Source: an uncultured Gammaproteobacteria bacterium
Lineage (GTDB): Bacteria; Pseudomonadota; Gammaproteobacteria; Nitrosococcales; Methylophagaceae
NCBI GenBank assembly: GCA_913058195.1
Contig: CAJXPP010000130.1
Coordinates: 1-6,296 of the forward strand
Length of the DNA: 6,296 bases
Reading direction: 5' to 3'
Positions within the stretch are counted from its first letter, which is position 1. The number at the start of each line of letters is the position of its first letter. This document shows, piece by piece, positions 1-5,963 of the stretch. The notes below the pieces were generated by a model that did not search any database, had not been told where the DNA came from, and saw only the letters and a program-made list of their open reading frames with translations. The position numbers and the translations under genes were made by a program.

Positions 1-46
1 AGATCATGCCTAGTCTCGTGGGCTCGGAGATGTGTATAAGAGACAG
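1..46 (+). other. Illumina Nextera i7 adapter left on the contig end (not genomic)
   Basis: The bases read as the tail of the P7 primer (1-4), an 8-base index CATGCCTA (5-12), the Nextera read-2 primer part (13-27) and the 19-base Tn5 mosaic end AGATGTGTATAAGAGACAG (28-46). The order and exact sequences match the Nextera N7xx adapter as I remember it, and the index matches N706. Genomic sequence begins at 47, directly after the mosaic end, as expected for a tagmented fragment. In the pnp reading frame the adapter carries a stop codon (37-39), so it is not part of the gene. This is untrimmed library sequence, not a natural Tn5/IS50 end. Confidence 0.97.
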
Positions 47-1209
47 GTATTGATGGTCGTGATACTGCAACTGTACGTCAAGTAACAGTTGAAACAACGG
101 TATTACCACGTGTTCATGGCTCAGCTTTATTCACACGTGGTGAAACACAAGCAGTTGTTGTAGCTACATTAGGTGCAGAACGTGATGCACAAACAATTGA
201 TGCGGTTGAAGGTGAATACCGTGACCGTTTCATGTTGCATTATAATTTCCCTCCATTTTGTGTAGGTGAAACAGGTTTTGTTGGTTCTCCTAAGCGTCGT
301 GAAATCGGCCATGGTAAATTAGCAAAACGTGGTATTCAAGCAGTAATGCCTTCAGCTGAAGAATTCCCATACGTTGTACGTGTTGTATCAGAAATTACAG
401 AATCTAACGGTTCAAGCTCAATGGCTTCTGTATGTGGTACTAGTCTAGCGTTAATGGATGCAGGTGTACCAATTAAAGCACCAGTTGCTGGTATCGCAAT
501 GGGCTTGATCAAAGAAGAAAATGGTTACGCTGTATTGACTGATATCTTAGGTGATGAAGATCACTTAGGTGATATGGACTTTAAAGTAGCAGGTACTAAT
601 AAAGGTATTACTGCGCTTCAAATGGATATCAAGATTGAAGGTATCGATGAAGAAATCATGCGTACAGCATTGTCACAAGCACGTGATGGCCGTTTGACTA
701 TTCTTGAAACAATGAATGCTAACCTTGCTACACACCGTGAAGAAATGTCTGAATTCGCTCCACGTATCATTACTATCAAAATCAATGCTGATAAGATTCG
801 TGACGTTATCGGCAAGGGTGGTGCGACCATCCGTGCCCTAACGGAAGAAACAGGTGCAACTATCGATATTCAAGATGATGGTACTGTGATGATTTTCTCT
901 TCTGACTTTAATGCGGGTCAAGATGCCTTGAAACGTATTGAACAAATCACTGCTGAAGTTGAAGTGGGTATAATATATGAAGGCCGTGTTGCTAAATTAA
1001 TGGACTTCGGTGCATTTGTAACGATTCTTCCTGGTAAAGATGGTCTAGTACATATTTCTCAAATCTCAGAAGAACGTGTTGAAAATGTGAGCGACAAACT
1101 GTCTGAAGGCGATATCATTCAAGTTAAAGTACTTGAAGTAGACCGCCAAGGCCGTATCCGTTTAAGTATGAAAGCAGTAAATGAAGAAAAGTCAGAAACT
1201 AAAGACTAA
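47..1209 (+). CDS. pnp: Polynucleotide phosphorylase (PNPase), C-terminal part, 5' end missing
   Basis: PNPase is the cytoplasmic, phosphorolytic 3'-to-5' exoribonuclease of mRNA decay, usually a homotrimer that also joins the RNase E degradosome. The first whole genomic codon is at 49, giving 386 residues (IDGRD...SETKD); by comparison with E. coli (711 aa) about the first 315 residues are missing. What remains is the second RNase PH domain with the phosphate-binding SNGSSS stretch (codons near 403-420) and the catalytic ILGDEDHLGDMDFK segment (about 544-585; the last Asp and Lys correspond to E. coli D492 and K494). A KH domain with a GKGG loop follows (about 811-822), then an S1 domain (about 966-1170) and a short acidic/lysine tail. 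The codon before 49 reads GGT using an adapter base; family conservation (RIDGR) suggests it was CGT. The ATG at 232 is an internal Met inside a conserved block, not the start. Truncation comes from the contig end, not from gene decay. Confidence 0.97.
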
Positions 1210-1220
1210 TCCTTTAGTTT

Positions 1221-1229
1221 TGATATAAA
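1221..1229 (+). promoter_or_regulatory. Candidate extended -10 promoter for modABC
   Basis: TGATATAAA fits the extended -10 pattern TG-N-TATAAT with one mismatch. No good -35 is seen 16-18 bases upstream. A start about 7 bases downstream would fall near 1236, at the base of the pnp terminator hairpin. It matters because only about 23 bases separate that terminator from the modA start, which leaves no room for a promoter after it. Pattern match only, in an AT-rich spacer. Confidence 0.3.
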
Positions 1230-1232
1230 CTT

Positions 1233-1259
1233 AAGAGCCCCGTTTATCGGGGCTTTTTT
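1233..1259 (+). terminator. Rho-independent terminator of pnp
   Basis: AGCCCCG (1236-1242) pairs perfectly with CGGGGCT (1248-1254) around the 5-base loop TTTAT, and a run of six T follows (1254-1259). The preceding AAG can extend the stem into the T-run. It lies 24 bases after the pnp stop codon, the typical place for the terminator of the rpsO-pnp type operon. The long GC stem and T-tract make it one of the clearest signals in the window. On the opposite strand there is only a short A/T stretch, so it works mainly in the pnp direction. Confidence 0.93.
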
Positions 1260-1282
1260 GTATCTTCCAGAGATAAAGCTGA

Positions 1283-2029
1283 ATGCGTTTAATTTTACTA
1301 TTTTTGTTACAAAGCATATTAATCACTGCCTATGCCAGTGATATTAAGCTCGCTGCTGCAACAAATTTACGTTTCGTATTACCTGAAATTATTAGTCAGT
1401 TTGAACAGCACTATCCTCAGCACAAGGTAAGTACTAGCTTTGCTGCATCGGGAACTTTGACAAGCCAAATTCAACATGGCGCACCCTTTGATTTGTTTTT
1501 ATCTGCAAGCCCCGAGTATATTATTCGGCTACAACAGACAGATTATATTAAAGGAAATGTAATTAATTTTTCTCAAGCACAGTTGGCTATATTTTCTAGA
1601 AATGGCTCAGCTATAACACTTACAAAAGATTTGTCAGGACTTAAAACAGCCTTAGATAATCACAGCCTCAATAAGGTTGTCATAGCAAATCCTCATCATG
1701 CACCTTACGGTCAATTAGCCAAGCAACAGCTTGAGCTACATGGTCTTTGGGATGACATACAGCCGCATTTATTAATAGCTGAAAGTGCCTCGCAAGCATT
1801 ACAGTTTTCTTTGTCACCTCAAACTTCTGTAGGTTTTATCCCTTATAGTTATGTTTTACAGGATAAGGTTGCACAACGAGGTAACGGCATCAAACTTAAT
1901 GCTAGCTTGCAGCAACAGGCAGTGATGATTAAGGGAGGAAATCCCGTAGCCAGTGAGTTTTTAGTTTTTCTTGAGTCAGAACAAGCAAAAGCTATTTTTC
2001 TGAAACATGGTTTTAAGGTAGTGAACTAA
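1283..2029 (+). CDS. modA: Molybdate ABC transporter, periplasmic substrate-binding protein ModA
   Basis: ModA captures molybdate (and usually tungstate) in the periplasm and delivers it to the ModBC importer for molybdenum cofactor synthesis. The 248-residue product has the usual family length. Residues 1-18 form a Sec signal peptide (a hydrophobic run with little charge, AYA before a likely cut at 18/19). The mature protein opens with KLAAATNL, the first ligand loop. The second ligand loop is FAASGTLTSQI (53-63), followed by GAPFDLFLSA (66-75). NPHHAPYGQ (136-144) and VGFIPYSY are further family hallmarks. The T27-N28 pair in the first loop resembles the Azotobacter/Pseudomonas-type ModA rather than the serine of E. 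coli ModA. The ribosome site is weak (AGAG about 10 bases upstream), but no other start keeps the signal peptide. Its TAA overlaps the modB ATG by one base. Specificity for molybdate over tungstate cannot be read from sequence alone. Confidence 0.93.
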   Translation: MRLILLFLLQSILITAYASDIKLAAATNLRFVLPEIISQFEQHYPQHKVSTSFAASGTLTSQIQHGAPFDLFLSASPEYIIRLQQTDYIKGNVINFSQAQLAIFSRNGSAITLTKDLSGLKTALDNHSLNKVVIANPHHAPYGQLAKQQLELHGLWDDIQPHLLIAESASQALQFSLSPQTSVGFIPYSYVLQDKVAQRGNGIKLNASLQQQAVMIKGGNPVASEFLVFLESEQAKAIFLKHGFKVVN

Positions 2030-2700
2030 TGGATTGGCAAGCACTGGAAATATCGTTAAAACTTGCCTTGTTAACTTGTGCGAGTTTATTACCCATTGGG
2101 CTGTTTATAAGTTATATATTATCTCGTACCCAATTTATTGGTCGAGGATTATGTGAAGCGATTATTACGCTACCGCTTGTTTTACCGCCTACCGTATTAG
2201 GCTTCTTCTTATTAGTGAGCTTGGATCAAGATAGTTTTATAGGTGGTGCTTTTGTTTCTCTAACAGGTGAGAACCTTGCATTTTCATTTACGGGTTTATG
2301 GCTGGCCTCAATCATTTATAGTTTACCTTTTGCTGTGCAACCGATGCTTCGTAGTTTTGAACAGATCGCGCCAGAGCTTCGAGAAATGGCATGGTGTAGT
2401 GGACTATCTAAATGGAAAACTTTTTTAAAAATAGAATTACCGTTAGCTTGGCCGGGTATTATTACAGCGATGGTATTGACGTTCTCGCATACTCTTGGCG
2501 AATTTGGTGTTGTGTTAATGATTGGCGGTAATATTGCTGGTGAAACCCGCACATTATCAATTGCAATTTATGATAGCGTACTGGCATTCGAGCACGAGCA
2601 AGCGCAGATGATGTCACTGACATTATTAGCCATTGCATTGGTGACAATAAGCATCGTTTATACTTTTAATCGTCGCCAACGACATTTAATGAGGCTATAG
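2029..2700 (+). CDS. modB: Molybdate ABC transporter, inner-membrane permease ModB
   Basis: ModB forms the homodimeric transmembrane channel that passes molybdate from ModA through the inner membrane, driven by ModC. The 223 residues (E. coli ModB is about 229) hold roughly five hydrophobic segments: near 12-31, 45-64, 86-104, 141-165 and 195-212. The cytoplasmic coupling loop that docks onto the ATPase fits the consensus EAA-x3-G-x9-I-x-LP exactly in spacing: E119, A121, G125, I135, L137, P138. The conserved SHTLGEFG (153-160) and GGNIAGETRTLSIAIY (166-181) blocks are typical of ModB/CysT-type permeases, and the location between modA and modC decides for molybdate. The start overlaps the modA stop (TAATG), with AAGGT nine bases upstream, which points to translational coupling. 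Confidence 0.95.
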   Translation: MDWQALEISLKLALLTCASLLPIGLFISYILSRTQFIGRGLCEAIITLPLVLPPTVLGFFLLVSLDQDSFIGGAFVSLTGENLAFSFTGLWLASIIYSLPFAVQPMLRSFEQIAPELREMAWCSGLSKWKTFLKIELPLAWPGIITAMVLTFSHTLGEFGVVLMIGGNIAGETRTLSIAIYDSVLAFEHEQAQMMSLTLLAIALVTISIVYTFNRRQRHLMRL

Positions 2701-3771
2701 ATGTTAGAAGTTTCTTTATTTGACGAGCGGCAGCCAGCACTCAATGTTGAATTCAACTGTGAATCTGGTGAGTTACTCGCCTTAGTAGGCCCATCTGGCG
2801 CTGGTAAATCAACGGTATTACGTTGTATTGCAGGACTACATAAGCCTGAACGTGGTCATATTCGAATAAATCAATCAGCTTGGTTTAATAGTGATGACAA
2901 AATAAACCGAATACCCCAACAACGAAGAGTTGGATTTGTATTTCAAAACTATGCTTTATTTCCACACCTTACTGTGGCTGAAAATATCAAACTGGCTCAA
3001 TCAGATACAAAAGATGACAAACTGACAACGAGTTTATTAAGTAAAGTACATTTAACAGGGTTAGAGAAGCGTTATCCTCATCAACTTTCTGGTGGGCAGC
3101 AACAGCGTGTTGCCATTGCTCGTGCATTGGCTAGAAATCCTGATGTACTATTGCTTGATGAGCCTTTTTCAGCGGTCGATAAGGTTACAAGACGTAAACT
3201 GTATTTAGAGCTAAATAGCTTACGTCGCGACCTAGCCATGCCGATTGTTTTGGTCACGCACGATCTTGATGAAGCTGCAATGTTAGCAGACACAATGGTG
3301 GTAATTCATCACGGTAAAACCTTGCAACAGGGCACACCAGCCAAATTATTGCACCAACCGAATACGGTTGCCGTGGCTAAACTGGTTGATGTAAGAAACC
3401 TATTTAAGGGCAAAGTTGTTGAAAATGGCAATGATGCACAGTTGCATTGGGATAATAAGCAATTAACACTAATTGGTACGCTAGGTTATCATCAACAAAC
3501 CGTTAATTGGACTATATCGCCTAGCAAAGTCATTCTTCATCAACGTGTTCGGCCTTCACGTGGAGAACAAGAAAATCCGGTATCAGGACAAATTGTTGAA
3601 TTAATGACCTTACGAGGCATTACCACGGTATTACTGGCCGTGAATGATGTTAAAGATGTGATTATTCAAATGGATGTCTCAGAACATGTCTCTGTTAGAA
3701 ATAGCTTAAAAACAGGCGATAATATTACAGTGTCGTTACTCGCGGAATCAATTCATTTAATGGCGATGTAA
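2701..3771 (+). CDS. modC: Molybdate ABC transporter, ATP-binding protein ModC
   Basis: ModC is the cytoplasmic ATPase that powers the ModAB importer, working as a dimer. The 356 residues match the family (E. coli about 352). The nucleotide-binding domain is intact: Walker A GPSGAGKST (30-38), Q-loop at Q82 in FQNYALFPH, signature LSGGQQQR (129-136), Walker B VLLLDEP (149-155), D-loop SAVD (157-160) and switch His187 in THDLDEA. Residues of about 293-352 (SGQIVELMTLRGITTVLLAV and onward) form the C-terminal TOBE/Mop-type domain, which in this family binds molybdate or regulates the ATPase. The ATG directly follows the modB stop codon with no spacer. GAGG lies six bases upstream, inside the modB end, and supports this start. 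The downstream gap holds no convincing terminator, so transcription could run on into tpm. Confidence 0.95.
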   Translation: MLEVSLFDERQPALNVEFNCESGELLALVGPSGAGKSTVLRCIAGLHKPERGHIRINQSAWFNSDDKINRIPQQRRVGFVFQNYALFPHLTVAENIKLAQSDTKDDKLTTSLLSKVHLTGLEKRYPHQLSGGQQQRVAIARALARNPDVLLLDEPFSAVDKVTRRKLYLELNSLRRDLAMPIVLVTHDLDEAAMLADTMVVIHHGKTLQQGTPAKLLHQPNTVAVAKLVDVRNLFKGKVVENGNDAQLHWDNKQLTLIGTLGYHQQTVNWTISPSKVILHQRVRPSRGEQENPVSGQIVELMTLRGITTVLLAVNDVKDVIIQMDVSEHVSVRNSLKTGDNITVSLLAESIHLMAM

Positions 3772-3813
3772 GTGAAGATGAATCACCTCTTTTGAAATAA
3801 TATCGGAAATAGT

Positions 3814-4452
3814 ATGGAACCACAGTTTTGGCATGATAAATGGGAAAATAACCAAATAGCATTTCATAATGAAGGTGCTCATCCTTTATTGTTAAAGCAT
3901 TGGTCTAGCTTAGGCCTTAGCAAAGGTAGTCGCGTTTTTATACCGCTATGTGGAAAAACACGAGATATTGCTTGGTTTTTAGCTCAGGGTTATCACGTTG
4001 TGGGTGTCGAGCTGAGCGAACTAGCCATTCAACAATTATTCAGTGATCTTGGTATTGAACCACAAATTGAAACCATTGCTAAATTACATCATTATCAGGC
4101 CCAAAATATAGATATATATGAAGGTGATATTTTTGAATTATCGAAGACATTACTAGATAAAGTGGATGCTATTTATGATCGTGCTGCACTGGTTGCATTA
4201 CCACAAACTATGAGAGCAGAGTATGCTGCTCATATTCAAGCTATTAGTATGCAGGCAGCACAACTTATTATCTGTTTTGAATATAATCAAGATGAATTAA
4301 ATGGCCCACCATTTTCAGTAGATGAAGCCGAAGTGACCGAGTATTACGCTGATAATTACAGTCTCAATATTCTTGAAAAAGTGCCGGTTGAACGAGGCTT
4401 AAAAGGGCAGTGTCATGCTACGGAAGTTGTTTGGTCCATACTGAGAAAATAA
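3814..4452 (+). CDS. tpm: Thiopurine S-methyltransferase (bacterial TPMT, Se/Te detoxification type)
   Basis: TPMT transfers a methyl group from S-adenosylmethionine to thiopurines. Bacterial members are also linked to methylation of selenium and tellurium compounds and to tellurite resistance. The 212 residues match the family length, with no signal peptide, so the enzyme is cytoplasmic. Visible landmarks are FWHDKW (5-10), the AdoMet-binding stretch VFIPLCGKTRDIAWFLAQG (41-59) with the acidic residue E66 ending the next strand, GDIF (104-107), DRAALVALP (122-130), GPPFSV (164-169) and the C-terminal KGQCHATEVVW (197-207). The start gives the canonical WxxxW-type N-terminus; GGAA five bases upstream is a modest ribosome site. 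It lies 42 bases after modC on the same strand with no clear terminator between, so it may be cotranscribed with modABC. The natural substrate is not known from sequence. Confidence 0.93.
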   Translation: MEPQFWHDKWENNQIAFHNEGAHPLLLKHWSSLGLSKGSRVFIPLCGKTRDIAWFLAQGYHVVGVELSELAIQQLFSDLGIEPQIETIAKLHHYQAQNIDIYEGDIFELSKTLLDKVDAIYDRAALVALPQTMRAEYAAHIQAISMQAAQLIICFEYNQDELNGPPFSVDEAEVTEYYADNYSLNILEKVPVERGLKGQCHATEVVWSILRK

Positions 4453-4529
4453 AGTTCACTGGCACCATAAATGCTTTAAAACTATATTAATATGCAGATA
4501 GTGGAAAGGCGCTAACTAATAGCTTGAAC

Positions 4530-4564
4530 ACCATTTCAAAGATAATTTGTGATAATTGAATGGT
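4530..4564. repeat. Imperfect hairpin between convergent tpm and MFS genes
   Basis: ACCATTTCAA (4530-4539) can pair with TTGAATGGT (4556-4564) as nine base pairs with one bulged T, around a 16-base loop. It sits in the 134-base gap between two genes that face each other, so it could protect or end both transcripts. Neither strand has a T-run after it, so it is not a standard intrinsic terminator. The loop contains the direct repeat GATAATT (4541-4547 and 4551-4557). Nothing else is seen in this gap except the short palindrome at 4574. Confidence 0.3.
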
Positions 4565-4573
4565 TAGAATAAG

Positions 4574-4583
4574 GGTTTAAACC
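4574..4583. repeat. Short palindrome GGTTTAAACC next to the MFS stop codon
   Basis: A perfect 10-base palindrome lies three bases beyond the MFS stop codon. Flanking bases also allow AAGG (4571-4574) to pair with CCTT (4582-4585) as an alternative 4-bp stem. Read on the minus strand, the sequence after it is CTTATTC, which is only weakly T-rich. It could be a weak end signal for the MFS transcript, or chance in AT-rich sequence. Confidence 0.2.
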
Positions 4584-4586
4584 TTG

Positions 4587-5777
4587 CTAGAAACGTTGGA
4601 AAATAATTCTAAGTGATATTCCTGTCAGAATACATCCGGTCATTACGGACACCATTGGCAGTGGCGTACCATCACCCAATAAACCAACTAGAGTGCCCGT
4701 TAAAGCACCAGCGCCAAAGCCACTTGCACCTAATAGAGCACTAGCTGTGCCACTGTTATGAGGGAAAAATTCAACTGTGCTTGATACTGCATTTGAAACG
4801 ATAAAACCTTGGCTGCCGACAAATAACATGACTAATATCACTACCACTGCTAAATCAGGCTTAGAAAATAACATTACGTAGCTAAGTAGTATGATTCCGG
4901 CAATGAGTTGAATAAATTGTCCTAGAGATAAGAGCTGATGAGCATCATAACGTTTTAGTAATAAAACATTAAGTCGATTTGCCGAAATTAGGCTGACAAT
5001 ATTGGCACCAAATAAGAAAGGGAAAATAGCTTCGCTCACGCCAAAATAGCCCATGTAAACAGATGGCGAACCGGTTATAAAGGCAAACATTCCACCTGAT
5101 GAAAAACACATGGCAAATATAAACCCGAGTGCTCTTCGGTGTTTTAAAACCATAAGGTAACGTTGGAATGCACTTGTTTTTTGAGCGTGTATAACGCGTG
5201 TTTCAGGAATATTCTGATAAATAAGTAGGCCAATAATTACGGTGTATATAAGCAAGAATATAAAAATACTAGGCCAGCTACTAAGATGAAGAATAGTACT
5301 ACCAATCATCGGGGCAAATAAAGGTGCAAGCATCATTATCAGGGCCATATGAGAGAGGTTTCGGGCACTATCTCTGCCACTGCTAATATCTCGAATGATG
5401 GCACTCGAATTCACAATGGCTATGCCGCCTCCAATAGCTTCAATGACGCGGAAGCTTAGTAAGCTGGACAATGATGTGCTGAAGACTACACCCAGTGTAC
5501 CTAGTGCAAAAATGAATAAGCCACTGAAAATGGTTAAACGTCGACCTATATGATCGGAAATGGGGCCGCCAATTAATTGCCCAACACTAAAACCCGCTAG
5601 AAATAAGCTAAGAGAAAGCTCTATATTATGAATAGAGGTATCGAAATTGATAGCCATTGTCGGAATGGCAGGTAAGTAAGCATCAATCGCTAGCGGTGCT
5701 AATGCTGTTAAGGCTGCTAATAAAATTAACAAGTTTGCTACTGACAGCGGAGTTGATTTCATTGTTAGTTGCAGCAT
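4587..5777 (-). CDS. MFS drug efflux transporter, Bcr/CflA family
   Basis: Bcr/CflA proteins are inner-membrane, proton-driven major facilitator exporters; relatives expel bicyclomycin, chloramphenicol, sulfonamides or other small molecules. At 396 residues this has the length of E. coli Bcr, and hydrophobic segments run through the whole protein as expected for 12 helices. TM1 ends with IDAYLPAIP (31-39), a Bcr hallmark with an embedded Asp32. Motif A GGPISDHIGRR (70-80) joins TM2 and TM3. Motif B is FRVIEAIGGGIA (109-120) with Arg110 in TM4, and an antiporter motif C-like stretch APLFAPMIGSTI (151-162) lies in TM5. The end GLLGDGTPLPM is also typical. The start is uncertain: Met1 (5777) and Met6 (5762) both lack a clear ribosome site, and MKSTPLSV from Met6 is equally plausible. 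It converges on tpm and diverges from prfC, so it is probably transcribed alone. The substrate cannot be told from sequence. Confidence 0.9.
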   Translation of the reverse strand: MLQLTMKSTPLSVANLLILLAALTALAPLAIDAYLPAIPTMAINFDTSIHNIELSLSLFLAGFSVGQLIGGPISDHIGRRLTIFSGLFIFALGTLGVVFSTSLSSLLSFRVIEAIGGGIAIVNSSAIIRDISSGRDSARNLSHMALIMMLAPLFAPMIGSTILHLSSWPSIFIFLLIYTVIIGLLIYQNIPETRVIHAQKTSAFQRYLMVLKHRRALGFIFAMCFSSGGMFAFITGSPSVYMGYFGVSEAIFPFLFGANIVSLISANRLNVLLLKRYDAHQLLSLGQFIQLIAGIILLSYVMLFSKPDLAVVVILVMLFVGSQGFIVSNAVSSTVEFFPHNSGTASALLGASGFGAGALTGTLVGLLGDGTPLPMVSVMTGCILTGISLRIIFQRF

Positions 5778-5899
5778 AAGCAGAATGAGGTGTTAGATAG
5801 TTTACTTTAATAATTAAGGTGGACGAATTTATTTCGGTTTTAGTTGTGCATCGCCAAGTGTTGATTGTGTAACGGAGCTAGATAAGCGAAAATAGTGGG

Positions 5900-5927
5900 T
5901 TATCAATACAAAACAGTTATTTATGCT
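5900..5927 (+). promoter_or_regulatory. Weak candidate sigma-70 promoter for prfC
   Basis: TTATCA (5900-5905) as -35 and TATGCT (5922-5927) as -10, with a 16-base spacer, each match four of six consensus bases. A start near 5934 would give a leader of about 30 bases. The rest of the 186-base region between the divergent MFS and prfC genes shows no better hexamer pair on this strand, and none I would call for the MFS gene on the other strand. Low-confidence pattern match. Confidence 0.22.
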
Positions 5928-5936
5928 TTAAGCATA
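5922..5936. repeat. Inverted repeat upstream of prfC
   Basis: TATGCTT (5922-5928) and AAGCATA (5930-5936) are perfect reverse complements around a single T; as RNA this would be a 6-bp stem with a 3-base loop. It overlaps the candidate -10 and lies 27 bases before the prfC start. It may be an operator half-site pair or a leader hairpin. No regulator is recognised. Confidence 0.35.
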
Positions 5937-5942
5937 GGTAGC

Positions 5943-5954
5943 ACTTAGCTAAGT
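5943..5954. repeat. 12-base perfect palindrome just before the prfC ribosome site
   Basis: ACTTAGCTAAGT is fully self-complementary and ends directly before TAGGAA, the prfC ribosome-binding region (AGGA at 5956-5959). Such symmetry suits a dimeric DNA-binding protein better than an RNA hairpin, since folding would leave at most a 4-base loop. With the inverted repeat at 5922-5936 it makes two dyads within 33 bases. Confidence 0.35.
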
Positions 5955-5963
5955 TAGGAATCT

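Noticed and set aside
28..46. Tn5/IS50 mosaic end suggesting a mobile element
   Set aside because: It is preceded by the Nextera primer and index bases and lies at the contig edge, so it is library adapter.
618..830. Antisense open frames inside pnp, modB and modC (618-830, 2316-2552, 2462-2647, 3081-3293, all minus strand)
   Set aside because: They lie wholly opposite strongly conserved genes, show no recognisable domains, and are shadows of the coding strand.
1210..1282. ModE operator before modA
   Set aside because: No pair of ModE-like half-sites (TATAT-rich inverted repeats) is visible in the short spacer, and no modE gene lies in the window.
3767..3795. Possible terminator between modC and tpm (GTGA/TCAC before a CTCTTTT stretch)
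   Set aside because: The stem is only four base pairs with a mismatch next to it, and the T-run is short and interrupted; too weak to call.
5805..5818. AT-only dyad (TTAAT-A-ATTAA) upstream of the MFS gene
   Set aside because: Made of A and T only and short; expected by chance in this AT-rich intergenic region.
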